A stretch of DNA of 64,000 nucleotides from NCBI RefSeq assembly GCF_003387355.1, contig NZ_QUNH01000001.1, positions 1,064,023 through 1,128,022 on the forward strand, written 5' to 3'. The notes beneath the pieces are model-generated. The model was not told where the DNA came from, ran no database searches, and saw only the letters and a program-made list of their open reading frames with translations. This DNA comes from Winogradskyella sediminis (GTDB taxonomy: Bacteria > Bacteroidota > Bacteroidia > Flavobacteriales > Flavobacteriaceae). A program made the translations under genes and the position numbers. Of the stretch, positions 37,048 to 45,393 are shown piece by piece. Within the stretch, counting starts at the first letter, position 1. Each line of letters starts with the position of its first letter.

Positions 37048-37677
37048 TTGAGTATTACGATCATTTTTTTTCTTGGGCTTTTTGTAGCGATGGTTGGGGT
37101 TATTCCACCAGGATTGCTAAATATGACAGCAGCAAGAATTAGCTTAAAGGAAGGCGCAGGTCGTGGTATAATGTTTTCAACTGGTGTATGTATCGTCGTG
37201 TACATTCAAACTTATGTGGCTGCTATTTTTGCTAGGTATTTGTCTAATCATTCAGATATCGTTGAGATTTTAAGACGTGTAGCTTTCGTTATATTTGTTT
37301 TAATTACCATCTATTTTTTAGTCTTAGCATCTAAAGAAGAAGAGTTGAAAAAAGAGACAGAAATAAAAAGTAAACACGGCAGGTTGTTACATGGTATGTT
37401 GTTGTCTGCGCTCAATATTTTTCCTATTCCGTATCAAGCTTATATGACCATTACTCTGGTGTCTTTTGGATTAATGGATTTTCAAAAATTGAGTATTGTA
37501 ACTTATGTCACTGGTGCTGCAACAGGTACATTTGTGATGTTATATTTTTATATTTTCTTTTTTGATAAGATTAAAGACCGAAAATTTTCTTCTCAAAAAA
37601 GTATGAATTTGAGTATAGGGATCATCACAGGACTTGTGTCTTTAATTACCTTAATTAATATTTTAAAGGAATTCTAA
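37048..37677 (+). CDS. LysE-family translocator
   Basis: Inner-membrane exporter of the LysE/RhtB type, 209 residues with about six hydrophobic segments. N-terminal GLFVAMVGVIPPGLLNMTAARI is a variant of the family P-G-P motif (PPG-LN). Start codon TTG, 3 bases after the trmB stop. Substrate unknown. Followed with zero spacing by the ATL gene. Confidence 0.82.
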   Translation: MSITIIFFLGLFVAMVGVIPPGLLNMTAARISLKEGAGRGIMFSTGVCIVVYIQTYVAAIFARYLSNHSDIVEILRRVAFVIFVLITIYFLVLASKEEELKKETEIKSKHGRLLHGMLLSALNIFPIPYQAYMTITLVSFGLMDFQKLSIVTYVTGAATGTFVMLYFYIFFFDKIKDRKFSSQKSMNLSIGIITGLVSLITLINILKEF

Positions 37678-38007
37678 ATGCCACCTGAAACACTTAGTTT
37701 TTTCGAAAAAGTATATGAAGTTGCTAAGAAAATTCCATACGGAAGAGTGACCAGTTATGGCGCTATAGCAAAATATTTAGGTGCAGGAAAAAGCGCCAGA
37801 ATTGTAGGTTATGCCATGAACGGTTCTCATGGTAAAGACGTACCAGCACATCGTGTGGTTAATAGAAAAGGATTGTTAACTGGAAAACATCATTTTGAAG
37901 GCACTAATCTAATGCAACAATTATTAGAAAATGAAGGTGTTACTGTAGTTGAAAACCAAATTCAGAATTTAGAAAGCGTATATTGGGATCCAGTAAAAGA
38001 ATTGTAA
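37678..38007 (+). CDS. atl: Alkyltransferase-like protein (ATL), MGMT-fold without active cysteine
   Basis: Binds O6-alkylguanine in DNA and, in studied ATLs, hands lesions to nucleotide excision repair; cannot transfer the alkyl group. 109 residues comprising only the C-terminal MGMT DNA-binding domain: VAKKIPYGRVTSYGAIAKYLG, the arginine finger R41 (ARIVGYAMNG) and the active-site motif as PAHR (residues 56-59), with Ala57 where MGMT/Ogt has Cys (PCHR). Its ATG abuts the LysE-type stop codon, so it is co-translated. The loss of Cys is read directly from codon GCA. Confidence 0.9.
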   Translation: MPPETLSFFEKVYEVAKKIPYGRVTSYGAIAKYLGAGKSARIVGYAMNGSHGKDVPAHRVVNRKGLLTGKHHFEGTNLMQQLLENEGVTVVENQIQNLESVYWDPVKEL

Positions 38008-38116
38008 TCTGGTTTTAAAACGCTTGTATATTGCTAAATAGTTAGACCTATTTAAAAATCGAATTAAGGCATTAATCAATTCAATTTGAACACTTCAAAT
38101 TCTAAACTTTTAGCAC

Positions 38117-38124
38117 TACCTTTG
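38117..38124 (+). promoter_or_regulatory. Promoter of the Mrp-NifU operon
   Basis: TACCTTTG (exact -7) with TTTG at 38095-38098, spacer 18 bases, followed by a leader of about 60 bases. Confidence 0.6.
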
Positions 38125-38189
38125 CATTTAGAATAAATCTTAATAAGAAAAAGCAATCTATACGCTTATTTCTCAAGTCTATATTCAAT

Positions 38190-39329
38190 ATGAAATTAAA
38201 TAAACAAGATATACTTAATGCACTTAAAACCATAACGGCGCCAGGAGAAGGTGAAAATATGGTAGATAGTGGTGCTGTAACTAATGTGGTTACTTTTGCA
38301 GATGAGGTAATTGTAGATATCACCATAAAAAATCCAAGCTTACAAGCACGTAAAAAAACTGAAGTTGAAATTTTGCAAACAATTCATAAAGAAGTTTATG
38401 AAAAAGCAAAGATAAAAGTCAATGTAAAAGTTGATGCTAAGGCTGCGCAACCTAAAAATGAGATCAAAGGAAAAGCAATTCCAGGTATTCAGAATATTGT
38501 TGCTGTAGCATCAGGAAAAGGTGGAGTTGGTAAATCTACCGTAACAGCAAATTTAGCCGTAACGTTGGCTAAAATGGGTTTTAAAGTAGGTGTTTTAGAT
38601 GCAGATATTTACGGTCCTTCAATTCCTATTATGTTCGATGTGGCTAATGAACGTCCATTATCTGTAAATGTCGATGGAAAATCGAAAATGAAGCCTGTAG
38701 AAAATTACGGAGTTAAAGTATTATCTATCGGATTTTTTACAAAACCAGATCAAGCTGTAATTTGGAGAGGACCAATGGCTTCTAAAGCATTAAACCAAAT
38801 GATTTTTGATGCCGCTTGGGGTGAGTTAGATTTTTTACTGCTCGATCTACCTCCTGGAACAGGGGATATTCACTTAAGTATTATGCAAGCATTGCCTATT
38901 ACAGGGGCTGTTGTAGTAAGTACACCACAGAATGTGGCATTAGCCGATGCTAAAAAAGGTGTGGCTATGTTTCAACAAGACAGTATCAATGTGCCAGTTT
39001 TGGGTATCATAGAAAATATGGCTTATTTTACACCTGCAGAACTTCCAGAAAACAAATATTATATCTTTGGTAAAGAAGGCGCGAAGCATTTAGCTGAGGA
39101 TTTAAAAGTGCCGTTTTTAGGTGAAGTGCCATTGGTGCAAAGCATAAGAGAAGCTGGAGACTTAGGACGACCAGCAGCCATGCAAACAGCTACTCCAACT
39201 GAAGCTGCTTTTGAAGCCATTACTAGAGAAGTGGTTCAACAAGTGGTAAATAGAAATGAAGCATTACCAGCTACTGAGGCAATAAAAATAACAACAATGG
39301 CAGGATGTTCTGCTGCAAACAAAAAGTAA
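38190..39329 (+). CDS. mrp: Mrp/ApbC-type P-loop ATPase, iron-sulfur carrier
   Basis: Cytosolic ATPase implicated in delivering Fe-S clusters. N-terminal MIP18/DUF59-like domain (about 1-85), then a deviant Walker A GKGGVGKST (109-117), DADIYGPSIP and LLLDLPPGTGDIHLS. 379 residues. The CxxC that bridges the cluster in most Mrp proteins is absent: the region reads ENMAYFTPAELPENKYYIFG, while the only C-terminal Cys lies in AGCSAANKK. The nifU gene starts at the base after its stop, so the pair is translationally coupled and NifU may supply the Cys ligands (inference). Confidence 0.92.
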   Translation: MKLNKQDILNALKTITAPGEGENMVDSGAVTNVVTFADEVIVDITIKNPSLQARKKTEVEILQTIHKEVYEKAKIKVNVKVDAKAAQPKNEIKGKAIPGIQNIVAVASGKGGVGKSTVTANLAVTLAKMGFKVGVLDADIYGPSIPIMFDVANERPLSVNVDGKSKMKPVENYGVKVLSIGFFTKPDQAVIWRGPMASKALNQMIFDAAWGELDFLLLDLPPGTGDIHLSIMQALPITGAVVVSTPQNVALADAKKGVAMFQQDSINVPVLGIIENMAYFTPAELPENKYYIFGKEGAKHLAEDLKVPFLGEVPLVQSIREAGDLGRPAAMQTATPTEAAFEAITREVVQQVVNRNEALPATEAIKITTMAGCSAANKK

Positions 39330-39572
39330 ATGAACTCAGAAGAACTTAAATTAAATGTAGAAAAAGCATTGAACGAAATCCGCCCATTTCTTCAAAGCGA
39401 TGGTGGAGACATAAATTTATTGTCTATTGATGATGATAAACTTGTAAAGGTTCAATTAGTTGGTGCATGCACGTCTTGTAGTGTTAATCAGATGACTTTA
39501 AAATCTGGTGTAGAGATGACCATTAAAAAATACGCACCACAAATCGAAAAAGTTATTAATGTTGAAAAATAA
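39330..39572 (+). CDS. NifU-like C-terminal domain protein (Fe-S scaffold)
   Basis: 80-residue stand-alone Nfu domain that holds a bridging Fe-S cluster through C47 and C50 (GACTSCSV). Conserved RPFLQSDGGDINLL at the N-terminus. Its ATG directly follows the mrp stop codon. Likely works with Mrp in cluster transfer; the next genes encode a ferredoxin reductase and a 2Fe-2S ferredoxin. Confidence 0.93.
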   Translation: MNSEELKLNVEKALNEIRPFLQSDGGDINLLSIDDDKLVKVQLVGACTSCSVNQMTLKSGVEMTIKKYAPQIEKVINVEK

Positions 39573-39590
39573 TGTGACAATTATCACATT
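39571..39590. promoter_or_regulatory. Crp/Fnr-type operator dyad upstream of the ferredoxin reductase
   Basis: AATGTGACAATTATCACATT contains TGTGA-N6-TCACA, the exact Crp-family half-site pattern, with 7-bp perfect arms. Its centre (39580.5) is about 43 bases before the start expected from the -7 box at 39610-39617, the usual place for a class II activator. Confidence 0.6.
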
Positions 39591-39609
39591 ACAATACCCA
39601 CGACATTAG

Positions 39610-39617
39610 TAGTTTTG
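39610..39617 (+). promoter_or_regulatory. -7 box of the ferredoxin reductase gene
   Basis: TAGTTTTG, exact TAnnTTTG match, 17 bases before the ATG at 39635 and downstream of the Crp-like dyad. Confidence 0.55.
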
Positions 39618-39634
39618 TATCCAATCTTACATTC

Positions 39635-40696
39635 ATGATTACAACAGATATACTTATTATTGGAGCTGGCCCAACAGGCCTTTTTACAGTTTTTGAGGCT
39701 GGACTTTTAAAATTAAAATGCCATTTAATTGACGCTTTACCACAACCTGGCGGTCAATGTACAGAGCTTTATCCCAAAAAACCTATTTACGATATTCCGG
39801 CATATCCAGAGATTTTAGCTGGTGATTTAACGGATAGATTAATGGAACAATGCAAGCAATTTGAACCTGGATTTACATTAGGAGAGCGTGCAGATACCAT
39901 AGAAAAACAAGAAGATGGTTCGTTTATTGTAACGACCAATAAGGGGACTAAGCATCAGGCACCCGTGGTTGCTATCGCTGGTGGACTTGGAAGTTTTGAA
40001 CCAAGAAAACCTTTAATTCATAATATTACGGATTTTGAAGATAAAGGTGTAGAGTACATGATTAAAGAACCTGAAATGTATCGCGGTAAAAATGTGGTAA
40101 TTGCAGGTGGAGGAGATTCGGCATTAGATTGGAGTATTTTTTTAAGTGATGTGGCTAAAAGTGTGACACTTATTCATAGACGTAACGAATTTAGAGGCCA
40201 TTTAGATTCTGTAGAGAAAGTTCAGGAACTTAAAAATAATGGAAAAATAAACCTTATTACTCCAGCAGAGGTCGTTGGCATATTAGGGGATAAGAAAGTA
40301 AAAGGTGTGGTTGTAAAACAGGCACAACATATTGAAAAGGAGTTTGAAATTGAATGCGATCATTTTATACCTTTATTTGGGTTGTCGCCTAAATTGGGAC
40401 CGATTGCAAATTGGGGGCTAGAGATTGAAAAAAATGCAATTAAAGTTGATAATTCCCTTGACTACCAAACTAATATTCCTGGCATTTTTGCTATTGGAGA
40501 TGTGAATACGTATCCTGGTAAATTAAAATTAATTCTTTGTGGCTTTCACGAAGCAACACTGATGTGTCAATCGGCTTATAAAATTATTAATCCAGGTAAA
40601 CGCTACGTGTTAAAATATACAACAGTAGCGGGAGTTAATGGTTTTGATGGTACTAGAAAGGAAGCGCCTAAAGCCGTAGTAAAGGCAATAGAGTAA
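39635..40696 (+). CDS. Ferredoxin-NADP reductase, thioredoxin-reductase-like (YumC type)
   Basis: Homodimeric flavoprotein passing electrons between NAD(P)H and ferredoxin; cytosolic. FAD site IIGAGPTGLFTVFEAG at the N-terminus, PQPGGQCTELYPKK and the second Rossmann VIAGGGDSALDW. It lacks the CxxC redox disulfide of thioredoxin reductase, fitting the FNR branch. C-terminal FAIGDVNTYPGKLKL is diagnostic. 353 residues. The 2Fe-2S ferredoxin gene 30 bases downstream is its likely partner. Confidence 0.92.
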   Translation: MITTDILIIGAGPTGLFTVFEAGLLKLKCHLIDALPQPGGQCTELYPKKPIYDIPAYPEILAGDLTDRLMEQCKQFEPGFTLGERADTIEKQEDGSFIVTTNKGTKHQAPVVAIAGGLGSFEPRKPLIHNITDFEDKGVEYMIKEPEMYRGKNVVIAGGGDSALDWSIFLSDVAKSVTLIHRRNEFRGHLDSVEKVQELKNNGKINLITPAEVVGILGDKKVKGVVVKQAQHIEKEFEIECDHFIPLFGLSPKLGPIANWGLEIEKNAIKVDNSLDYQTNIPGIFAIGDVNTYPGKLKLILCGFHEATLMCQSAYKIINPGKRYVLKYTTVAGVNGFDGTRKEAPKAVVKAIE

Positions 40697-40725
40697 ATTT
40701 ATATAATTGAGACTAAATACATGTA

Positions 40726-41058
40726 ATGGAACAAGACGTCAACATCACAATAATAGATCGTGAGGGAGTAAAGCATGAAATTGAAGCACCGACGGATATG
40801 GCGATGAACCTTATGGAAGTAGTGCGCTCTTATGAATTAGCACCAGAAGGCACCATCGGAATTTGTGGCGGCATGGCGATGTGTGCGTCTTGTCAATGTT
40901 ATGTGTTAAGTGACACCGAATTACCAGAAATGCAAGACGATGAAGAAGCTATGCTCTCTGAAGCATTTTATGTAAAAGACAACTCGCGTTTAGGATGTCA
41001 AATACAAATTACACCAAAAATGGAAGGTTTGAAAGTGGAGCTAGCACCAGAATCGTAA
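40726..41058 (+). CDS. 2Fe-2S ferredoxin, adrenodoxin-like
   Basis: Small electron carrier, 110 residues. Cluster ligands C47, C53, C56 and C91 follow the C-x5-C-x2-C-x34-C pattern; an extra C58 is present. The acidic stretch LPEMQDDEEAML after the loop is typical of the vertebrate/adrenodoxin class. Presumably reduced by the preceding reductase and co-transcribed with it. Confidence 0.92.
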   Translation: MEQDVNITIIDREGVKHEIEAPTDMAMNLMEVVRSYELAPEGTIGICGGMAMCASCQCYVLSDTELPEMQDDEEAMLSEAFYVKDNSRLGCQIQITPKMEGLKVELAPES

Positions 41059-41107
41059 ATTCTTGTAAACACAGGTACCTCTTAGTAAATTACGCATGTA
41101 TAATAGT

Positions 41108-41663
41108 CTAAAATTTAGTAGACGCTGTAAAATCCAAAGCATTATTAAATCGATTTGACTTATAAAGTACGTCCCGATTACTATTGACCACTAAATACGT
41201 AGGAAACAATTGTATTTCTAAATCTTTATAGAGTGATGTGTCATAACCAAACTGATTATAATTAGCCCAATTATAGTGATGCAGTTTTAAATAGGTAGCC
41301 CATTTACTTTTACTTCTGTCAATAGACATTCCTATAATTTCAATGTTCATATTTTTTCCGTTTTTAATATATTCGGCAATAAGGTGATGGTCTTTTACGC
41401 ATGGTTTACATTCTAAATACTAAAAATCAAGAATATAAATTTTAGCTTTCTCTAATGATAGTTTGGTTTGTTTTCCATCTGTAGTATTAAATGTGTATTT
41501 TGAAAAGTCAATGATTTTTAAATCTTGGTTTTTTGCTTCAATCAATTTAAGATTATCTGCTTTTCTGGAAATATAATTGATTTTTAGATCTTGTTTCCAA
41601 GGGAAAAATAAGAATAGTAGAAGACACGTAAGTTTACTTGTTGCAAGCGTACTGTAAGTTTTT
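41108..41663 (-). pseudogene. Broken TlpA-like thioredoxin-fold gene
   Basis: The minus-strand frame encodes a TlpA/redoxin-like domain: KLSLEKAKIYILDF, then TAG (41420-41422), then YLECKPCVKDHHLIAEYI and onward to a normal stop at 41108. The stop replaces what should be Trp of DFWYLECKPC (TGG to TAG), directly before the redox CxxC. Upstream the frame reaches a signal-like stretch (TCLLLFLFFPW) but no ATG, GTG or TTG start before a TAA. So the gene has lost both its start and one sense codon. A single sequencing error would explain the stop but not the missing start. Confidence 0.75.
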
Positions 41664-41668
41664 TTAAT

Positions 41669-42565
41669 TTAGTTCGTTTTATAATCCGCCAATTTTGTAG
41701 GTCCTTCCAATAAAAAACGATCAATTTTTAAATTGCCATCATCTGTAGTAACAATTTGCCACTTAATTAAAGAAATAGCTCCATTTTCAATTTCAAGACC
41801 CGTAATACTTCTTGGGTGTACGCAACTCCCATCATTAAAATAAGCTATGTCTCCAGGTTCTGGAAAACGAGGGCGATGGGTGTGTCCCACAATTGTAATA
41901 AGGTTATTGTTTTCAATAATCCAACGTTTCGTTCGTCGTTCTACTTTAATAAGCTCCGTATAATTTTTTGCAGGAGTGGTAGGGTCTGCAATACCCATAA
42001 CGTTTAAAGGTTTCCACAAAATTCTCACTAAAAACCGACTCCATTTCCAAAAGGTATAATTCCACCAGTCTGCTTGGTGTCCATGGGTTAAAAATAAGTT
42101 TTGTTGCGTGTCTTTATGTTCTAAAATTAACGCTTCATGATATTGTATTCCGCAAAATAAATCTTCATCGTTTCCGGTTTTAGGATCAAAAAAAGTAGAC
42201 AAATGTTTTTCTACATATTTTGGATCGCGATAAACCATATCGTGGTTACCCCAGATCATATGCAAACGGTCTTCATCGTGAAATTGCTTCATTAGCATAT
42301 ACACGTTTTTATGAGCGCTGAAAATGGATTCAAAAGATAAGTTTTCCCAAAGTTCATCACCATCTCCAAGTTCGCAATACACAAAGCCTTCATTGTAATA
42401 ATGCCTTAAAGCATGATAGTAGATGTTACGATTATTTGCAAAATCATCTGCAAAACTATTATCTCCTCTATGGCAATCGCTAAACAATATTATTTTAGAG
42501 CTATTATCAAACGTGAGGCGTTTGGCATTTTTATAAGCGCGATTTAATCTTGTTCTAGAGGACAT
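41669..42565 (-). CDS. Calcineurin-like metallophosphoesterase (LpxH-like)
   Basis: Binuclear-metal phosphohydrolase. Motifs in order: FSDCHRGD (Asp, His), GDGDELWE, GNHDMV, THGHQADW and GHTHRPRFP, all five metallophosphatase blocks. 298 residues, cytosolic or membrane-peripheral. The LpxH comparison (UDP-2,3-diacylglucosamine hydrolysis) rests on block spacing only. No start conflict. Confidence 0.87.
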   Translation of the reverse strand: MSSRTRLNRAYKNAKRLTFDNSSKIILFSDCHRGDNSFADDFANNRNIYYHALRHYYNEGFVYCELGDGDELWENLSFESIFSAHKNVYMLMKQFHDEDRLHMIWGNHDMVYRDPKYVEKHLSTFFDPKTGNDEDLFCGIQYHEALILEHKDTQQNLFLTHGHQADWWNYTFWKWSRFLVRILWKPLNVMGIADPTTPAKNYTELIKVERRTKRWIIENNNLITIVGHTHRPRFPEPGDIAYFNDGSCVHPRSITGLEIENGAISLIKWQIVTTDDGNLKIDRFLLEGPTKLADYKTN

Positions 42566-42581
42566 GCAGTAAATTTAAATA

Positions 42582-42617
42582 AAAAAAATGCTTCCTAATG
42601 GCGGAAGCATTTTTTAT
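42582..42617 (-). terminator. Terminator of the glutaryl-CoA dehydrogenase gene
   Basis: AAAATGCTTCC pairs with GGAAGCATTTT; an 8-base T-run follows on the minus strand and a 6-base run on the plus strand. Confidence 0.8.
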
Positions 42618-42646
42618 AAATATTATTTTCTGTTGAGATGCAATTT

Positions 42647-43825
42647 TTATTTAAAAGCATTTAAACCTGTGACGTCCAAACCTGTGATGAGAAGGTGGAT
42701 ATCGTGAGTGCCTTCGTAAGTAATGACGCTTTCAAGATTCATAGAATGACGCATAATACTATATTCACCTGTAATTCCCATGCCGCCTAACATCTGTCTA
42801 GCTTCACGTGCAATAGTAATAGCCATATCTACATTGTTGCGTTTAGCCATTGAAATTTGCGCTGAAGTTGCAGTGCCGTTTTCACGCATAACTCCAAGTC
42901 TCCATGCTAATAATTGTGCTTTAGTGATTTCGGTTATCATTTCGGCTAGTTTCTTTTGTTGTAGTTGAAACTGACCTATAGGCTTTCCAAATTGCAAACG
43001 TTCTTTACTGTATCTTAAAGCAGTATCATAACAATCCATAGCAGCACCAATGGCTCCCCAAGCAATACCAAAACGTGCCGAATCTAAACATCCTAATGGA
43101 GCGCCTAAACCAGATTTATTAGGTAATAAGTTTTCTTTAGGTACCTTAACGTTATCAAAAATAAGTTCTCCAGTAGCGCTTGCACGTAGTGACCATTTGT
43201 TATGTGTTTCTGGTGTAGAAAAACCTTCCATGCCACGCTCCACGATGAGACCGTGAATTCTACCCTCTTCGTTCTTTGCCCAAACTACTGCAATTTGACA
43301 AAATGGAGCATTAGAAATCCACATTTTAGCACCATTTAATAAATAATGATCACCCATGTCTTTAAAATTGGTAACCATACCACCTGGATTAGAACCATGA
43401 TCGGGCTCTGTTAATCCAAATGAGCCAATCCATTCACCAGAGGCTAATTTTGGTAAGTATTTTTGTCTTTGTGCTTCGTTACCGTATTTCCAAATCGGAT
43501 ACATTACTAACGACGATTGTACAGAGGCAGTGCTCCTTACGCCAGAATCACCACGTTCTATTTCTTGCATGATTAAGCCATAAGAAATCTGATCTAAACC
43601 AGCTCCTCCATACTCTTCAGGAATATAGGGCCCAAAGGCACCAATATCAGCTAATCCTTTTACAATTTGAGTAGGGAATTCAGCTTTTTGAGCATAGTCT
43701 TCAATAATTGGAGAGATATCTCGTTTTACCCATTCTCTGGCCGCATCGCGTACTAATTTATGCTCTTCCGTAAGCAATTCATCAAGGTTGTAATAATCTG
43801 GAGCTTCGAATAAATCTGGTTTCAT
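42647..43825 (-). CDS. gcdH: Glutaryl-CoA dehydrogenase (acyl-CoA dehydrogenase family)
   Basis: FAD enzyme oxidising and decarboxylating glutaryl-CoA to crotonyl-CoA in lysine/tryptophan breakdown. 392 residues; FGLTEPDHGSNPGGM and RQMLGGMGITGEYSIMRH are family blocks and the catalytic Glu is in TYEGTHDIH. The TEPDHGSNP version (instead of TEPxAGSD) and GTHDIHLLITG favour glutaryl-CoA over short-chain acyl-CoA dehydrogenase. Own promoter (43898) and terminator. Confidence 0.88.
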   Translation of the reverse strand: MKPDLFEAPDYYNLDELLTEEHKLVRDAAREWVKRDISPIIEDYAQKAEFPTQIVKGLADIGAFGPYIPEEYGGAGLDQISYGLIMQEIERGDSGVRSTASVQSSLVMYPIWKYGNEAQRQKYLPKLASGEWIGSFGLTEPDHGSNPGGMVTNFKDMGDHYLLNGAKMWISNAPFCQIAVVWAKNEEGRIHGLIVERGMEGFSTPETHNKWSLRASATGELIFDNVKVPKENLLPNKSGLGAPLGCLDSARFGIAWGAIGAAMDCYDTALRYSKERLQFGKPIGQFQLQQKKLAEMITEITKAQLLAWRLGVMRENGTATSAQISMAKRNNVDMAITIAREARQMLGGMGITGEYSIMRHSMNLESVITYEGTHDIHLLITGLDVTGLNAFK

Positions 43826-43897
43826 TCTGATTTTTATATTTATACCTTCTCGTTTTAAGAATTTATCAAATTTGAAGGTGTTATTTTATAAGTTTCA

Positions 43898-43905
43898 CAA
43901 AAGTA
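43898..43905 (-). promoter_or_regulatory. -7 box of gcdH
   Basis: Minus-strand TACTTTTG, exact match, 72 bases upstream of the ATG. Confidence 0.5.
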
Positions 43906-43936
43906 ACGAAAACGTTAGCATTGCCAAACATTAGAA

Positions 43937-44650
43937 TTACATTTTAAGATAAAAATCTTTGGTAAGATTAATATAATCATCTGTATATTGATGACGTGCA
44001 GTTTCTATGATCAATTTACTAGTTTTACTTTCGGTGTCATCAAAAGAGAATTCTATTAAGCTACGTTTAATATCTGAATCAACATTCCCTTTGACATGTA
44101 AAATACGATTAGGAAATAGACCAAGTTTTAAGGCTAAGTGTATAAGATTTGCTTCTTCGTTAAATGGAATTACAACTGAGAATATACCAGTACGAGACAA
44201 TAGATTTACAACTGCATAAATTAAGTGTTCAAAAGGCATCGCGTCATTAAATCGGGCTAAATTTCGAGATGAATCTTCGGTTTTGTAGTCTTCAGAATAG
44301 AATGGTGGATTACATATAATGAGATCGTATTTATCTTCGACCTCTTCAACAAATTCTATCATGCCTGCATGGTAACAGAATAAACGATCTGCCCAAGGTG
44401 AGTTTTCAAAATTTTCGGCACATTGCTCATAGGCCTCATTATCTATTTCAATGGCTTCAATATTTTCAGCAAAACATCGTTGTGCAAGCATTAGAGATAA
44501 AACTCCGGTGCCAGAACCAATATCTAAAATATTATGGGGATGATGTTCTACAGAAGTCCAAGCTCCAAGTAGCACGCTATCGGTACCAATTTTCATGGCA
44601 CATTGGTCTTGCAGAACTGTAAACTGTTTAAATTTAAATGGTTTATTCAT
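43937..44650 (-). CDS. trmN6: tRNA1(Val) A37 N6-methyltransferase (TrmN6/YfiC)
   Basis: SAM-dependent adenine-N6 methyltransferase. SAM motif ILDIGSGTGVLSLML (41-55) and catalytic NPPFY (114-118). 237 residues, as in E. coli YfiC. Sits 63 bases after rimM on the same strand, probably transcribed with it. Confidence 0.88.
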   Translation of the reverse strand: MNKPFKFKQFTVLQDQCAMKIGTDSVLLGAWTSVEHHPHNILDIGSGTGVLSLMLAQRCFAENIEAIEIDNEAYEQCAENFENSPWADRLFCYHAGMIEFVEEVEDKYDLIICNPPFYSEDYKTEDSSRNLARFNDAMPFEHLIYAVVNLLSRTGIFSVVIPFNEEANLIHLALKLGLFPNRILHVKGNVDSDIKRSLIEFSFDDTESKTSKLIIETARHQYTDDYINLTKDFYLKM

Positions 44651-44713
44651 AATTGGGGTAAAGCGGAGTTTAAGAGCCCTTTTATAAGATGCTTATTTTT
44701 GAGGGTATAACGC

Positions 44714-45244
44714 TTAGTCTTCAAGATATAAATCAATTAATCCCTCTGGAGTACTGACTTCAATAGTATGGTTTGCTCTGTCTACTTTGGTGATAAACTC
44801 ATCATTCATTGGGATTAGTATTTCGATACCATTTCTATCCACCTCAAATAACGCTTGAGCTGTAGAATCATTAATCCCTTTTATGATGCCGACCTCACCA
44901 AAATTAAGGTCTTTTATTTTAAATCCGATGACCTCATGAAAGTAGAATTTGTCACCCTCTAGTTTTGGTAGCATCTCTAAGGGTAGGTACAATTCGGTTT
45001 TAATTAAAGCATCGGCATCGGCTTCATTGTCTACATCTTCAAATTTTATACGTAGTAAATCTGATTTATGTAATTGCGACGTTTCAATAAAAAAGGGCAC
45101 CAAATTACCTCTTAGGTCTAAAAATACAGCATCTAAATTATCGTATAAATCGGGTTCGTCTGTGTCAAGCTTAGCCAGAAGTTCTCCTTTAAAGCTATAT
45201 TTTGATACAATTTTTCCTAAATAGAAACAGTCTTCTTTTTTCAT
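44714..45244 (-). CDS. rimM: Ribosome maturation factor RimM
   Basis: Binds S19 and helps 16S rRNA processing. 176 residues: N-terminal RimM domain (YLGKIVSKYSFKGELLAKLDT) and C-terminal PRC-barrel (about 98-170). Follows rpsP, as in most bacteria, but a perfect terminator palindrome lies between them, so its level is probably set by read-through. Confidence 0.93.
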   Translation of the reverse strand: MKKEDCFYLGKIVSKYSFKGELLAKLDTDEPDLYDNLDAVFLDLRGNLVPFFIETSQLHKSDLLRIKFEDVDNEADADALIKTELYLPLEMLPKLEGDKFYFHEVIGFKIKDLNFGEVGIIKGINDSTAQALFEVDRNGIEILIPMNDEFITKVDRANHTIEVSTPEGLIDLYLED

Positions 45245-45345
45245 ATGAGTATATTGTCAGTATTTATACAGTCTATTAAATAATAATGTCGTGCTGTAAA
45301 TAATGCATCTTTACTATGCTTAAAGCGACATTTTAACCAATAAAA

Positions 45346-45371
45346 AACCCAGACTAAATTTAGTCTGGGTT
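45346..45371 (-). terminator. Terminator between rpsP and rimM
   Basis: A 26-base perfect palindrome, AACCCAGACTAAA/TTTAGTCTGGGTT, followed on the minus strand by TTTTATT. Such an attenuator would lower rimM relative to rpsP. Confidence 0.75.
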
Positions 45372-45393
45372 AAAAGTATAAAAAAAATATTTT

